A stretch of 64,000 nucleotides of DNA from Helichrysum umbraculigerum. Lineage: Eukaryota; Streptophyta; Magnoliopsida; Asterales; Asteraceae. The notes beneath the pieces are model-generated. The model saw nothing but the letters and a program-made list of their open reading frames with translations, ran no database searches and was not told where the DNA came from. The stretch covers positions 405,569,250 to 405,633,249 of the forward strand of contig CATIUR010000001.1 of assembly GCA_949592205.1 (NCBI GenBank), in the 5' to 3' direction. This document shows positions 1-14,094 of the stretch, piece after piece. The position numbers and the translations under genes are program-made. How positions within the stretch are numbered: position 1 is the stretch's first letter; every line of letters starts with the position of its first letter.

Positions 1-2639
1 TAAATGAGGAGAAAAAATAGTATACGGTGAGGATATTTTCATCTAAACAAAATTTAACACACCAATACAGACAATAAATAAGAAATTTTTGCATCATTTT
101 GAAAAAATTGTTAAAAACTGGTGTTATTAAAAAAAAGTAGCAAAGAAACCATACGATTATGCTAGATAATATGTATGAGGTTAAATTGTAGCAAAATTTT
201 GAAAGTGGTGTTATAATTGTGAAAGATTTGGAGATGATAAATGAACTAGTAAGTGAAGCCATGATTGATTTCACGTTATCTCCAATACTTAAAAAAAAAA
301 AAAAAAAACCTTAACCGAAAAAAAGTAGCAAAACGCGATACGATTTTGTGTAAGATTAAATCAGGAGAAAAAATAGTATACTGTGTGTATATTTTCATTT
401 AAACAAAATTTAACACACCAATACCGACAACAAATAAGAAATTTTGGCATCATTTTGAAAAAATTGTTAAAAACTGGTGTCATCAAAAAAAGTAACAAAG
501 AAACCATACGATTATGCTAGATAATATGTATGAGGTTAAATTGTAGCAAAATTTAGAAAGTTGTGTTATAATTTTGAAAGTTTTGGAGATGATAAATGAA
601 CTAGTAAGTGAAGCCATGATTGATTTCGCGTTATCTCCAACACTTAAAAAAAAAAACCCTTAATCGGAAAAAAGTAGGAAAACGCGATACGATTTTGTGT
701 AAGATTAAATGAGGAGAAAAAATAGTATACGGTGAGGATATTTTCATCTAAACAAAATTTAACACACCAATACAGACAACAAATAAGAAATTTGGGCATC
801 ATTTTGAAAAAATTGTTAAAAACTGTTGTCATCAAAAAAAAGTAACAAAGAAACCATACGATTATGCTAGATAATATGTATGAGGTTAAATTGGAGCAAA
901 ATTTTGAAAGTGGTGTTATAATTGTGAAAGATTTGGAGATGATAAATGTACTAGTAAGTGAAGCCATGATTGAATTCGCGTTATCTCCAACACTTAAGAA
1001 AAAAAACAAAAAACTTTAATCGGAAAAAAGTAGCAAAACACGATACGATTTTATGTAAGGTTAAATGAGGAGAAAAAAGAGCATACGGTGTGGATATTTG
1101 CATCAAAACAAAAGTTAACACACCAATATAGACAACAAATAAGAAATTTTGGCATCATATTAAAAAAATTGTTAAAAATTGATGTCATAAAAAAAAAGTA
1201 GCAAACAAACTATACGATTATGCTAGATAATATGTATGAGGTTAAATTGGAGCAAAATTTAGAAAGTGGTGTTATAATTGTGAAAGATTTGGAGATGATA
1301 AATGAACTAGTAAGTGAAGCCACAATTGATTTCGCATTATCTCCAACACTTAATAAATAAAAAAATAATTAAAAAAAATTTTAAACGGAAAAAAGTAGCA
1401 AAACGCGATACGATTTTGTGTAAGATTAAATGAGTAGAAAAAAAAGTATACGGTGTGGATATTTGTATCTAAACAAAATTTGACACACCAATACAGACAA
1501 CAAATAAGAAATTTTTGGCATCATTTTTAAAAAATTGTTAAAAACTGGTGTCATAAAAAAAAAGTAACAAAGAAACCATACGATTATGCTAGATAATATG
1601 TATGAGGTTAAATTGGAGCAAAATTTAGAAAGTTGTGCTATAATTGTGAAAGATTTGGAGATGATAGATGAACTAGTAAGTGAAGCCACGATTGATTTCG
1701 CGTTATCTCTAACACTTAAAAACAAAAAAAACAAAAAAAACCTTAATCGGAAAATAGTAGCAAAACGCGATACGATTTTGTGTAAGATTAAATGAGGAGA
1801 AAAAAGAGTATACGGTGTGGATATTTGCATCTAAACAAAAGTTAACACACCAATATAGAAAACAAATAAGAAATTTTGGCATCATTTTAAAAAAATTGTT
1901 AAAAATTGGTATCATAAAAAAAAGTAGCAAAGAAACCATACGATTATGCTAGATAATATGTATGAGGTTAAATTTGAGCAAAATTTAGAAAGTTGTGTTA
2001 TAATTGTGAAAGATTTGGAGATGATAAATGAACTAGTAAGTGAAGCCATGATTGATTTCGCGTTATCTCCAACACTTAAAAAAAAAGAAAAAACCTTAAT
2101 TGGAAAAAAGTAGCAAAACGCGATACGATTTTGTGTAAGATTAAATCAGGAGAAAAAATAGTATACTGTGTGTATATTTTCATTTAAACAAAATTTAACA
2201 CACCAATACCGACAACAAATAAGAAATTTTGGCATCATTTTGAAAAAATTGTTAAAAACTGGTGTCATAAAAAAAAGTAGCAAAGAAACCATACGATTAT
2301 GCTAGATAATATGTATGAGGTTAAATTGGAGCCAAAATTTGAAAATGGTGTTATAATTGTGAAAGATTTGGAGATGATAAATGAACTAGTAAGTGAAGCC
2401 ATGATTGAATTCGCGTTATCTCCAACACTTAAGAAAAAAAAACAAAAAAACAAAAAACCTTAATCGGAAAAAAGTAGCAAAACACGATACGATTTTATGT
2501 AAGGTTAAATGAGGAGAAAAAAGAGCATACTGTGTGGATATTTGAATCTAACCAAAAGTTAATACACCAATATAGACAACAAATAAGAAATTTTGGCATC
2601 ATATTAAAAAAATTGTTAAAAATTGGTGTCATAAAAAAA

Positions 2640-4080
2640 AGTAGCAAACAAACCATACGATTATGCTAGATAATATGTATGAGGTTAAATTGAAGCAAAA
2701 TTTAGAAAGTGGTGTTATAATTATGAAAGATTTGGAGATGATAAATGAACTAGTAAGTGAAGCCACGATTGATTTCGCATTATCTCCAACACTTAAAAAA
2801 TAAAAAAATAATTAAAAAAAAATTTTTATCGAAAAAAAGTAGCAAAACGCGATACGATTTTGTGTAAGATCAAATGAGTAGAAAAAAGAGTATACGGTGT
2901 GGATATTTGTATCTAAACAAAATTTTACACACCAATAAAGACAACAAATAAGAAATTTTGGCATCATTTTGAAAAAATTGTTAAAAACTGTTGTCATCAA
3001 AAAAAAGTAACAAAGAAACTATACGATTATGCTAGATAATAGGTATGAGGTTAAATAGGAGCAAAATTTAGAAAGTTGTGCTATAATTGTGAAAGATTTG
3101 GAGATGATAGATGAACTAGTAAGTGAAGCCACGATTGATTTCGCATTATCTCTAACACTTAAAAAAAAAAAAAAAACCTTAATCGGAAAATAGTAGCAAA
3201 ACGCGATACGATTTTGTGTAAGATTAAATGAGGAGAAAAAATAGTATACGGTGTGGATTTTTTCATCTAAACAAAATTTAACACACCAATACAGACAACA
3301 AATAAGAAATTTTGGCATCATTTTGAAAATATTATTAAAAACTGGTGTCGTAAAAAAAAGTAACAAAGAAACCATACGATTATGCTAGATAATATGTATG
3401 AGGTTAAATTGAAGCAAAATTTAGAAAGTGGTGTTATAATTATGAAAGATTTGGAGATGATAAATGAACTAGTAAGTGAAGCCACGATTGATTTCGCATT
3501 ATCTCCAACACTTAAAAAATAAAAAAATAATTAAAAAAAATTTTAATCGAAAAAAAGTAGCAAAACGCGATACGATTTTGTGTAAGATCAAATGAGTAGA
3601 AAAAAGAGTATACGGTGTGGATATTTGTATCTAAACAAAATTTTACACACCAATAAAGACAACAAATAAGAAATTTTGGCATCATTTTGAAAAAATTGTT
3701 AAAAACTGTTGTCATCAAAAAAAAGTAACAAAGAAACTATACGATTATGCTAGATAATAGGTATGAGGTTAAATAGGAGCAAAATTTAGAAAGTTGTGCT
3801 ATAATTGTGAAAGATTTGGAGATGATAGATGAACTAGTAAGTGAAGCCACGATTGATTTCGCATTATCTCTAACACTTAAAAAAAAAAAAAAAAACCTTA
3901 ATCGGAAAATAGTAGCAAAACGCGATACGATTTTGTGTAAGATTAAATGAGGAGAAAAAATAGTATACGGTGTGGATTTTTTCATCTAAACAAAATTTAA
4001 CACACCAATACAGACAACAAATAAGAAATTTTGGCATCATTTTGAAAATATTATTAAAAACTGGTGTCGTAAAAAAAAGT
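2640..4080. repeat. Tandem duplication of a two-monomer unit (719 bp)
   Basis: The stretch about 2640-3360 is repeated almost unchanged at about 3360-4080, an offset of 718-719 bp. Shared private variants include AATAGGTATGAGGTTAAATA (3039 and 3758), the TTATTAAAAACTGGTGTCGT segment, and the linker AAATAAAAAAATAATTAAAA. A close copy of the first half lies about 8.9 kb away, near 11,540-12,250. Confidence 0.85.
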
Positions 4081-7000
4081 AACAAAGAAACCATACGATT
4101 ATGCTAGATAATATGTATGAGGTTAAATTGAAGCAAAATTTAGAAAGTGGTGTTATAATTATGAAAGATTTGGAGATGATAAATGAACTAGTAAGTGAAG
4201 CCACGATTGATTTCGCATTATCTCCAACACTTAAAAAATAAAAAAATAATTAAAAAAAATTTTAATCCAAAAAAAGTAGCAAAACGCGATACGATTTTTT
4301 GTAAGATCAAATGAGTAGAAAAAAGAGTATACGGTGTGGATATTTGTATCTAAACAAAATTTTACACACCAATAAAGACAACAAATAAGAAATTTTGGCA
4401 TCATTTTGAAAAAATTGTTAAAAACTGGTGTCATAAAAAAAAAGTAGCAAAGAAACCATACGATTATGCTAGATAATATGTAAGAGGTTAAATTGTAGCA
4501 AAATTTACAAAGTTGTGTTATAATTGTTTAAGATTTGGAGATGATAAATGAACTAGTAAGTGAAGCCATGATTGATTTCGCGTTATCTCCAACACTTAAA
4601 AAAAAAAAAAACCTTAATCGGAAAAAAGTAGGAAAACGCGATACGATTTTGTGTAAGATTAAATGAGGAGAAAAAATAGTATACGGTGAGGATATTTTCA
4701 TCTAAACAAAATTTAACACACCAATACAGACAACAAATAAGAAATTTGGGCATCATTTTGAAAAAATTGTTAAAAACTGTTGTCATCAAAAAAAAGTAAC
4801 AAAGAAACCATACGATTATGCTAGATAATATGTATGAGGTTAAATTGGAGCAAAATTTTGAAAGTGGTGTTATAATTGTGAAAGATTTGGAGATGATAAA
4901 TGAACTAGTAAGTGAAGCCATGATTGAATTCGCGTTATCTCCAACACTTAAAAAAGAAAAAAAAAAAAAAAAAAAAAAAACCTTAATCGAAAAAGTAGTG
5001 AAACGCGATACGATTTTGTGTAAGATTAAATGAGGGGAAAAAAGAATATACGGTGTGGATATTTGCATCTAAACAAAAGTTAACACACCAATATAGACAA
5101 CAAATAAGATATTTTGGCATCATTTTTAAAAAATTGTTAAAAATTAGTGTCATAAAAAAAAGTAGCAAAGAAACCATGCGATTATGCTGGATAATATGTA
5201 TGAGGTTAAATTGGAGCAAAATTTAGAAAGTTGTGTTATAATTATGAAAGATTTGGAGATGATAAATGAACTAGTAAGTGAAGCCATGATTGATTTCGCG
5301 TTATCTCCAACACTTAAAAAAAAAAACCTGAATCGGAAAAAAGTAGCAAAATGCGATACGATTTTGTGTAAGATTAAATGAGGAGAAAAAATAGTATACG
5401 GTGAGGATATTTTCATCTAAACAAAATTTAAAACACCAATACAGACATCAAATAAGAAATTTTGGCATCAATTTGAAAAAATTGTTAAAAACTGGTGTTA
5501 TAAAAAAAAGTAGCAAATAAACCATACGATTATGCTAGATAATATGTATGAGGTTAAATTGTAGCAAAATTTAGAAAGTTGTGTTATAATTGTGAAAGAT
5601 TTTGAGATGATAAATGAACTAGTAAGTGAAGCCATGATTGATTTCGCGTTATCTCCAACACTGAAAAAAAAAAAAACCTTAATCGGAAAAAAGTAGGAAA
5701 ACACGATACGATTTTGTGTAAGAATTAATGAGGAGAAAAAAAAGTATTCGGTGAGGATATTTTCATCTAAACAAAATTTAACACACCAATACAGACAACA
5801 AATAAGAAATTTGGGCATCATTTTGAAAAAATTGTTAAAAACTGTTGTCATAAAAAAAAAAGTAACAAAGAAACCATACGAGTATGCTAGATAATATGTA
5901 TGAGGTTAAATTTGAGCAAAATTTAGAAAGTTGAGCTATAATTGTGAAAGATTTGGAGATGATAGATGAACTAGTAAGTGAAGCCACGATTGATTTCGCG
6001 TTATCTCTAACACTTAAAAAAAAAAACCTTAATCGGAATAAAGTAGCAAAACGCGATACGATTTTGTGTAAGATTAAATGAGGAGAAAAAATAGTATACG
6101 GTGAGGATATTTTCATCTAAACAAAATTTAACACACCAATACAGACAACAAATAAGAAATTTGGGCATCATTTTGAAAAAATTGTTAAAAACTGTTGTCA
6201 TCAAAAAAAAGTAACAAAGAAACCATACGATTATGCTAGATAATATGTATGAGGTTAAATTGGAGCAAAATTTTGAAAGTGGTGTTATAATTGTGAAAGA
6301 TTTGGAGATGATAAATTAACTAGTAAGTGAAGCCATGATTGAATTCGCGTTATCTCCAACACTTAAAAAAAAAACCCTTAATCGAAAAAGGTAGCGAAAC
6401 GCGATACGATTTTATGTAAGATTAAATGAGGGGAAAAAAGAATATACGGTGTGGATATTTGCATCTAAACAAAAGTTAACACACCAATATAGACAACAAA
6501 TAAGATATTTTGGCATCATTTTAAAAAAATTGTTAAAAATTAGTGTCATAAAAAAAAGTAGCAAAGAAACCATGCGATTATGCTGGATAATATGTATGAG
6601 GTTAAATTGGAGCAAAATTTAGAAAGTTGTGTTATAATTGTGATAGATTTGGAGATGATAAATGAACTAGTAAGTGAAGCCATGATTGATTTCGCGTTAT
6701 CTCCAACACTTAAAAAAAAAGAAAAAACCTTAATTGGAAAAAAGTAGCAAAACGCGATACGATTTTGTGTAAGATTTAATGAGGAGAAAAAATAGTATAC
6801 GGTGAGGATATTTTCATCTAAACAAAATTTAACACACCAATACAGACATCAAATAAGAAATTTTGGCATCAATTTGAAAAAATTGTTAAAAACTGGTGTC
6901 ATAAAAAAAAAGTAGCAAAGAAACCATACGATTATGCTAGATAATATGTATAAGGTTAAATTGTAGCAAAATTTAGAAAGTTGTGTTATAATTGTGAAAG

Positions 7001-7139
7001 ATTTGGAGATGATAAATGAACTAGTTAGTGAAGCCATGATTGATTTCGCGTTATCTCCAACACTTAAAAAAAAAAAAACCTTAATCGGGAAAAAGTAGGA
7101 AAACGCGATACGATTTTGTGTAAGATTAAATGAGGATTA

Positions 7140-10100
7140 AATATAGTATACGGTGAGGATATTTTCATCTAAACAAAATTTAACACACCAATACAGACAA
7201 CAAATAAGAAATTTGGGCATCATTTTGAAAAAATTGTTAAAAACTGTTGTCATAAAAAAAAAGTAACAAAGAAACCATACGATTATGCTAGATAATATGT
7301 ATGAGGTTAAATTGGAGCAAAATTTTGAAAGTGGTGTTATAATTGTGAAAGATTTGGAGATGATAAATGAACTAGTAAGTGAAGCCATGATTGAATTCGC
7401 GTTATCTCCAACACTTAAGAAAAAAAACAAAAAACTTTAATCGGAAAAAAGTAGCAAAACACGATACGATTTTATGTAAGGTTAAATGAGGAGAAAAAAG
7501 AGCATACGGTGTGGATATTTGCATCAAAACAAAAGTTAACACACCAATATAGACAACAAATAAGAAATTTTGGCATCATATTAAAAAAATTGTTAAAAAT
7601 TGATGTCATAAAAAAAAAGTAGCAAACAAACTATACGATTATGCTAGATAATATGTATGAGGTTAAATTGGAGCAAAATTTAGAAAGTGGTGTTATAATT
7701 GTGAAAGATTTGGAGATGATAAATGAACTAGTAAGTGAAGCCACGATTGATTTCGCATTATCTCCAACACTTAATAAATAAAAAAATAATTAAAAAAAAT
7801 TTTAAACGGAAAAAAGTAGCAAAACGCGATACGATTTTGTGTAAGATAAAATGAGTAGAAAAAAAAGTATACGGTGTGGATATTTGAATCTAAACAAAAT
7901 TTGACACACCAATACAGACAACAAATAAGAAATTTTTGGCATCATTTTTAAAAAATTGTTAAAAACTGGTGTCATCAAAAAAAAGTAACAAAGAAACCAT
8001 ACGATTATGCTAGATAATATGTATGAGGTTAAATTGGAGCAAAATTTAGAAAGTTGTGCTATAATTGTGAAAGATTTGGAGATGATAGATGAACTAGTAA
8101 GTGAAGCCACGATTGATTTCGCGTTATCTCTAACACTTAAAAAAAAAAAACAAAAAAAACCTTAATCGGAAAATAGTAGCAAAACGCGATACGATTTTGT
8201 GTAAGATTAAATGAGGAGAAAAAAGAGTATACGGTGTGGATATTTGCATCTAAACAAAAGTTAACACACCAATATAGAAAACAAATAAGAAATTTTGGCA
8301 TCATTTTAAAAAAATTATTAAAAATTGGTGTCATAAGAAAAAGTAGCAAAGAAACCATACGATTATGCTAGATAATATGTATGAGGTTAAATTTGAGCAA
8401 AATTTAGAAAGTTGTGTTATAATTGTGAAAGATTTGGAGATGAAAAATGAACTAGTAAGTGAAGCCATGATTGATTTCGCGTTATCTCCAACACTTAAAA
8501 AAAAAAAAAACCTTAATCGGAAAAAGTAGCAAAACGCGATACGATTTTGTGTAAGATTAAATGAGGAGAAAAAATAGTATACGGTGAGGATATTTTCATC
8601 TAAACAAAATTTAACACACCAATACAGACAATAAATAAGAAATTTTTGCATCATTTTGAAAAAATTGTTAAAAACTAGTGTTATTAAAAAAAAGTAGCAA
8701 AGAAACCATACGATTATGCTAGATAATATGTATGAGGTTAAATTGTAGCAAAATTTTGAAAGTGGTGTTATAATTGTGAAAGATTTGGAGATGATAAATG
8801 AACTAGTAAGTGAAGCCATGATTGATTTGACGTTATCTCCAATACTTAAAAAAAAAAAAAAACCTTAACCGAAAAAAAGTAGCAAAACGCGATACGATTT
8901 TGTGTAAGATTAAATCAGGAGAAAAAATAGTATACTGTGTGTATATTTTCATTTAAACAAAATTTAACACACCAATACCGACAACAAATAAGAAATTTTG
9001 GCATCATTTTGAAAAAATTGTTAAAAACTGGTGTCATCAAAAAAAGTAACAAAGAAACCATACGATTATGCTAGATAATATGTATGAGGTTAAATTGTAG
9101 CAAAATTTAGAAAGTTGTGTTATAATTGTGAAAGTTTTGGAGATGATAAATGAACTAGTAAGTGAAGCCATGATTGATTTCGCGTTACCTCCAACACTTA
9201 AAAAAAAAACCCTTAATCGGAAAAAAGTAGGAAAACGCGATACGATTTTGTATAAGATTAAATGAGGAGAAAAAATAGTATACGGTGAGGATATTTTCAT
9301 CTAAACAAAATTTAACACACCAATACAGACAACAAATAAGAAATTTGGGCATCATTTTGAAAAAATTGTTAAAAACTGTTGTCATCAAAAAAAAGTAACA
9401 AAGAAACCATACGATTATGCTAGATAATATGTATGAGGTTAAATTGGAGCAAAATTTTGAAAGTGGTGTTATAATTGTGAAAGATTTGGAGATGATAAAT
9501 GAACTAGTAAGTGAAGCCATGATTGAATTCGCGTTATCTCCAACACTTAAGAAAAAAAACAAAAAACTTTAATCGGGAAAAAGTAGCAAAACACGATACG
9601 ATTTTATGTAAGGTTAAATGAGGAGAAAAAAGAGCATACGGTGTGGATATTTGCATCAAAACAAAAGTTAACACACCAATATAGACAACAAATAAGAAAT
9701 TTTGGCATCATATTAAAAAAATTGTTAAAAATTGATGTCATAAAAAAAAAGTAGCAAACAAACTATACGATTATGCTAGATAATATGTATGAGGTTAAAT
9801 TGGAGCAAAATTTAGAAAGTGGTGTTATAATTGTGAAAGATTTGGAGATGATAAATGAACTAGTAAGTGAAGCCACGATTGATTTCGCATTATCTCCAAC
9901 ACTTAATAAATAAAAAAATAATTAAAAAAAATTTTAAACGGAAAAAAGTAGCAAAACGCGATACGATTTTGTGTAAGATAAAATGAGTAGAAAAAAAAGT
10001 ATACGGTGTGGATATTTGAATCTAAACAAAATTTGACACACCAATACAGACAACAAATAAGAAATTTTTGGCATCATTTTTAAAAAATTGTTAAAAACTG

Positions 10101-11180
10101 GTGTCATCAAAAAAAAGTAACAAAGAAACCATACGATTATGCTAGATAATATGTATGAGGTTAAATTGGAGCAAAATTTAGAAAGTTGTGCTATAATTGT
10201 GAAAGATTTGGAGATGATAGATGAACTAGTAAGTGAAGCCACGATTGATTTCGCGTTATCTCTAACACTTAAAAAAAAAAAACAAAAAAAACCTTAATCG
10301 GAAAATAGTAGCAAAACGCGATACGATTTTGTGTAAGATTAAATGAGGAGAAAAAAGAGTATACGGTGTGGATATTTGCATCTAAACAAAAGTTAACACA
10401 CCAATATAGAAAACAAATAAGAAATTTTGGCATCATTTTAAAAAAATTATTAAAAATTGGTGTCATAAGAAAAAGTAGCAAAGAAACCATACGATTATGC
10501 TAGATAATATGTATGAGGTTAAATTTGAGCAAAATTTAGAAAGTTGTGTTATAATTGTGAAAGATTTGGAGATGAAAAATGAACTAGTAAGTGAAGCCAT
10601 GATTGATTTCGCGTTATCTCCAACACTTAAAAAAAAAAAAAACCTTAATCGGAAAAAGTAGCAAAACGCGATACGATTTTGTGTAAGATTAAATGAGGAG
10701 AAAAAATAGTATACGGTGAGGATATTTTCATCTAAACAAAATTTAACACACCAATACAGACAATAAATAAGAAATTTTTGCATCATTTTGAAAAAATTGT
10801 TAAAAACTAGTGTTATTAAAAAAAAGTAGCAAAGAAACCATACGATTATGCTAGATAATATGTATGAGGTTAAATTGTAGCAAAATTTAGAAAGTGGTGT
10901 TATAATTGTGAAAGATTTGGAGATGATAAATGAACTAGTAAGTGAAGCCATGATTGATTTCACGTTATCTCCAATAATTAAAAAAAAAAAAAAAAACCTT
11001 AACCGAAAAAAAGTAGCAAAACGCGATACGATTTTGTGTAAGATTAAATCAGGAGAAAAAATAGTATACTGTGTGTATATTTTCATTTAAACAAAATTTA
11101 ACACACCAATACCGACAACAAATAAGAAATTTTGGCATCATTTTGAAAAAATTGTTAAAAACTGGTGTCATCAAAAAAAG
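7140..11180. repeat. Six-monomer higher-order repeat, two copies, period 2,132 bp
   Basis: Monomer variants follow in the same order with an offset of 2,132 bp: 7430 pairs with 9562, 8110 with 10242, 8358 with 10490 and 8819 with 10951. Private variants such as TCATAAGAAAAAGTAGC (8332 and 10464) occur in both copies. Similarity falls off after about 9060/11190. A third partial copy starts at the left edge, where positions 1-2100 match about 8560-10650. This indicates duplication of multi-monomer blocks by unequal exchange. Confidence 0.85.
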
Positions 11181-12414
11181 TAACAAAGAAACCATACGAT
11201 TATGCTAGATAATATGTATGAGGTTAAATTGGAGCCAAAATTTGAAAATGGTGTTATAATTGTGAAAGATTTGGAGATGATAAATGAACTAGTAAGTGAA
11301 GCCATGATTGAATTCGCGTTATCTCCAACACTTAAGAAAAAAAAACAAAAAAACAAAAAACCTTAATCGGAAAAAAGTAGCAAAACACGATACGATTTTA
11401 TGTAAGGTTAAATGAGGAGAAAAAAGAGCATACTGTGTGGATATTTGAATCTAACCAAAAGTTAATACACCAATATAGACAACAAATAAGAAATTTTGGC
11501 ATCATATTAAAAAAATTGTTAAAAATTGGTGTCATAAAAAAAAAGTAGCAAACAAACCATACGATTATGCTAGATAATATGTATGAGGTTAAATTGAAGC
11601 AAAATTTAAAAAGTGGTGTTATAATTATGAAAGATTTGGAGATGATAAATGAACTAGTAAGTGAAGCCACGATTGATTTCGCATTATCTCCAACACTTAA
11701 AAAATAAAAAAATAATTAAAAAAAATTTTAATCGAAAAAAAGTAGCAAAACGCGATACGATTTTGTGTAAGATCAAATGAGTAGAAAAAAGAGTATACGG
11801 TATGGATATTTGTATCTAAACAAAATTTTACACACCAATAAAGACAACAAATAAGAAATTTTGGCATCATTTTGAAAAAATTGTTAAAAACTGTTGTCAT
11901 CAAAAAAAAGTAACAAAGAAACTATACGATTATGCTAGATAATAGGTATGAGGTTAAATAGGAGCAAAATTTAGAAAGTTGTGCTATAATTGTGAAAGAT
12001 TTGGAGATGATAGATGAACTAGTAAGTGAAGCCACGATTGATTTCGCGTTATCTCTAACACTTAAAAAAAAAAAAAAAAACCTTAATCGGAAAATAGTAG
12101 CAAAACGCGATACGATTTTGTGTAAGATTAAATGAGGAGAAAAAATAGTATACGGTGTGGATATTTTCATCTAAACAAAATTTAACACACCAATACAGAC
12201 AACAAATAAGAAATTTTGGCATCATTTTGAAAAAATTGTTAAAAACTGGTGTCGTAAAAAAAAGTAACAAAGAAACGATACGATTATGCTAGATAATATG
12301 TATGAGGTTAAATTGGAGCAAAATTTTGAAAGTGGTGTTATAATTGTGAAAGATTTGGAGATGATAAATGAACTAGTAAGTGAAGCCACGATTGAATTCG
12401 CGTTATCTCCAACA

Positions 12415-12418
<4 letters not shown>

Positions 12419-12460
<42 letters not shown>
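12419..12460 (+). repeat. 42-base A run in a satellite linker
   Basis: The A-rich linker of this monomer is expanded to 42 consecutive A, against about 10-16 in most neighbours. It sits at the normal linker position, after CCAACACTT and before CCTTAATCG, so it is replication slippage in the linker and not a retroposon tail. Its length is also the base most likely to be wrong in an assembly. Confidence 0.9.
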
Positions 12461-12464
<4 letters not shown>

Positions 12465-14094
12465 AATCGAAAAAGGTTGCAAAACGCGATACGATTTTGT
12501 GTAAGATTAAATGAGGAGAAAAAGAATATACGGAGTGGATATTTGCATCTAAACAAAAGTTAACACACCAATATAGACAACAAATAAGATATTTTGGCAT
12601 CATTTTAAAAAAATTGTTAAAAAATAGTGTCATAAAAAAAAAGTAGCAAAGAAACCATGCGATTATGCTGGATAATATGTATGAGGTTAAATTGGAGCAA
12701 AATTTAGAAAGTTGTGTTATAATTGTGAAAGATTGGGAGATGATAAATGAACTAGTAAGTGAAGCCATGATTGATTTCGCGTTATCTCCAACACTTAAAA
12801 AAAAAAAAACCTTAATCGGAAAAAAGTAGCAAAATGCGATACGATTTTGTGTAAGATTAAATGAGGAGAAAAAATAGTATACGGTGAGGATATTTTCATC
12901 TAAACAAAATTTAACACACCAATACAGACAACAAATAAGAAATTTTTGCATCATTTTGAAAAAATTGTTAAAAACTGGTGTCATTAAAAAAAAGTAGCAA
13001 AGAAACCATACGATTATGCTAGATAATATGTATGAGGTTAAATTGTAGCAAAATTTAGAAAGTTGTGTTATAATTGTGAAAGATTTGGAGATGATAAATG
13101 AACTAGTAAGTGAAGCCATGATTGATTTCGCGTTATCTCCAACACTTAAAAAAAAAAAACCCTTAATCGGAAAAAAGTAGGAAAACGCGATACGATTTTG
13201 TGTAAGATTAAATGAGGAGAAAAAATAGTATACGGTGAGGATATTTTCATCTAAACAAAATTTAACACACCAAAACAGACAACAAATAAGAAATTTGGGC
13301 ATCATTTTGAAAAAATTGTTAAAAATTGTTGTCATCAAAAAAAAGTAACAAAGAAACCATACGATTATGCTAGATAATATGTATGAGGTTAAATTGGAGC
13401 AAAATTTTGAAAGTGGTGTTATAATTGTGAAAGATTTGGAGATGATAAATGAACTAGTAAGTGAAGCCATGATTGAATTCGCGTTATCTCCAACACTTAA
13501 GAAAAAAAACAAAAAACAAAAAAACAAAAAACTTTAATCGGAAAAAAGTAGCAAAACACGATACGATTTTATGTAAGGTTAAATGAGGAGAAAAAAGAGC
13601 ATACGGTGTGGATATTTGCATCTAAACAAAAGTTAACACACCAATATAGACAACAAATAAGAAATTTTGGCATCATATTAAAAAAATTGATAAAAATTGT
13701 TGTCATAAAAAAAAGTAGCAAACAAACTATACGATTATGCTAGATAATATGTATGAGGTTAAATTGGAGCAAAATTTAAAAAGTGGTGTTATAATTGTGA
13801 AAGATTTGGAGATGATAAATGAACTAGTAAGAGAAGCCACGATTGATTTCGCATTATCTCCAACACTTAAAAAATAAAAAAATAATTAAAAAAAAAATTT
13901 TAATCAGAAAAAAGTAGCAAAACGCGATACGATTTTGTGTAAGATTAAATGAGTAGAAAAAAAAAGTATACGGTGTGGATATTTGTATCTAAACAAAATT
14001 TGACACACCAATACAGACAACAAATAAGAAATTTTTGGCATCTTTTTGAAAAAATTGTTAAAAACTGGTGTCATCAAAAAAAAAAAAGTAACAT

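Larger units (their letters stand above)
1..14092. repeat. AT-rich satellite array, block 1 (about 40 monomers)
   Basis: Head-to-tail monomers recur every 350-366 bp. The landmark GCTAGATAATATGTATGAGG starts at 161, 516, 866, 1222, 1588, 1948, 2301 and 2665 and continues in the same phase to the LINE junction. Each monomer has this landmark, then GATTTGGAGATGATAAATGA, an A-rich linker after CCAACACTT, GATACGATTTTGTGTAAG, and GGCATCATTTTGAAAAAATT. Length variation comes mostly from the linker. Short ORFs on both strands simply repeat with the monomer and are broken in many copies. No promoter, RNA gene or host gene is visible. A satellite with unequal-exchange history is certain; its chromosomal position (centromeric, subtelomeric or other) cannot be told from sequence alone. 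Confidence 0.97.

Noticed and set aside
1586..1795. Recurrent 60-75-codon + strand frame in many monomers (MLDNMYEVK start)
   Set aside because: It repeats only because the monomer repeats; many copies carry a TAG (TTGTAGC) or lose the frame in the A linker, and no start-context or expression sign is visible.
12463..13527. Long minus-strand frame of 354 codons through three satellite monomers
   Set aside because: It is made of the same Phe/Ser-rich monomer translation joined when linker lengths happen to be multiples of three; other monomers break it.
1..14092. Repeat series resembling a CRISPR array
   Set aside because: The units are 355 bp, AT-rich and contiguous without unique spacers, and the window is clearly a plant genome.
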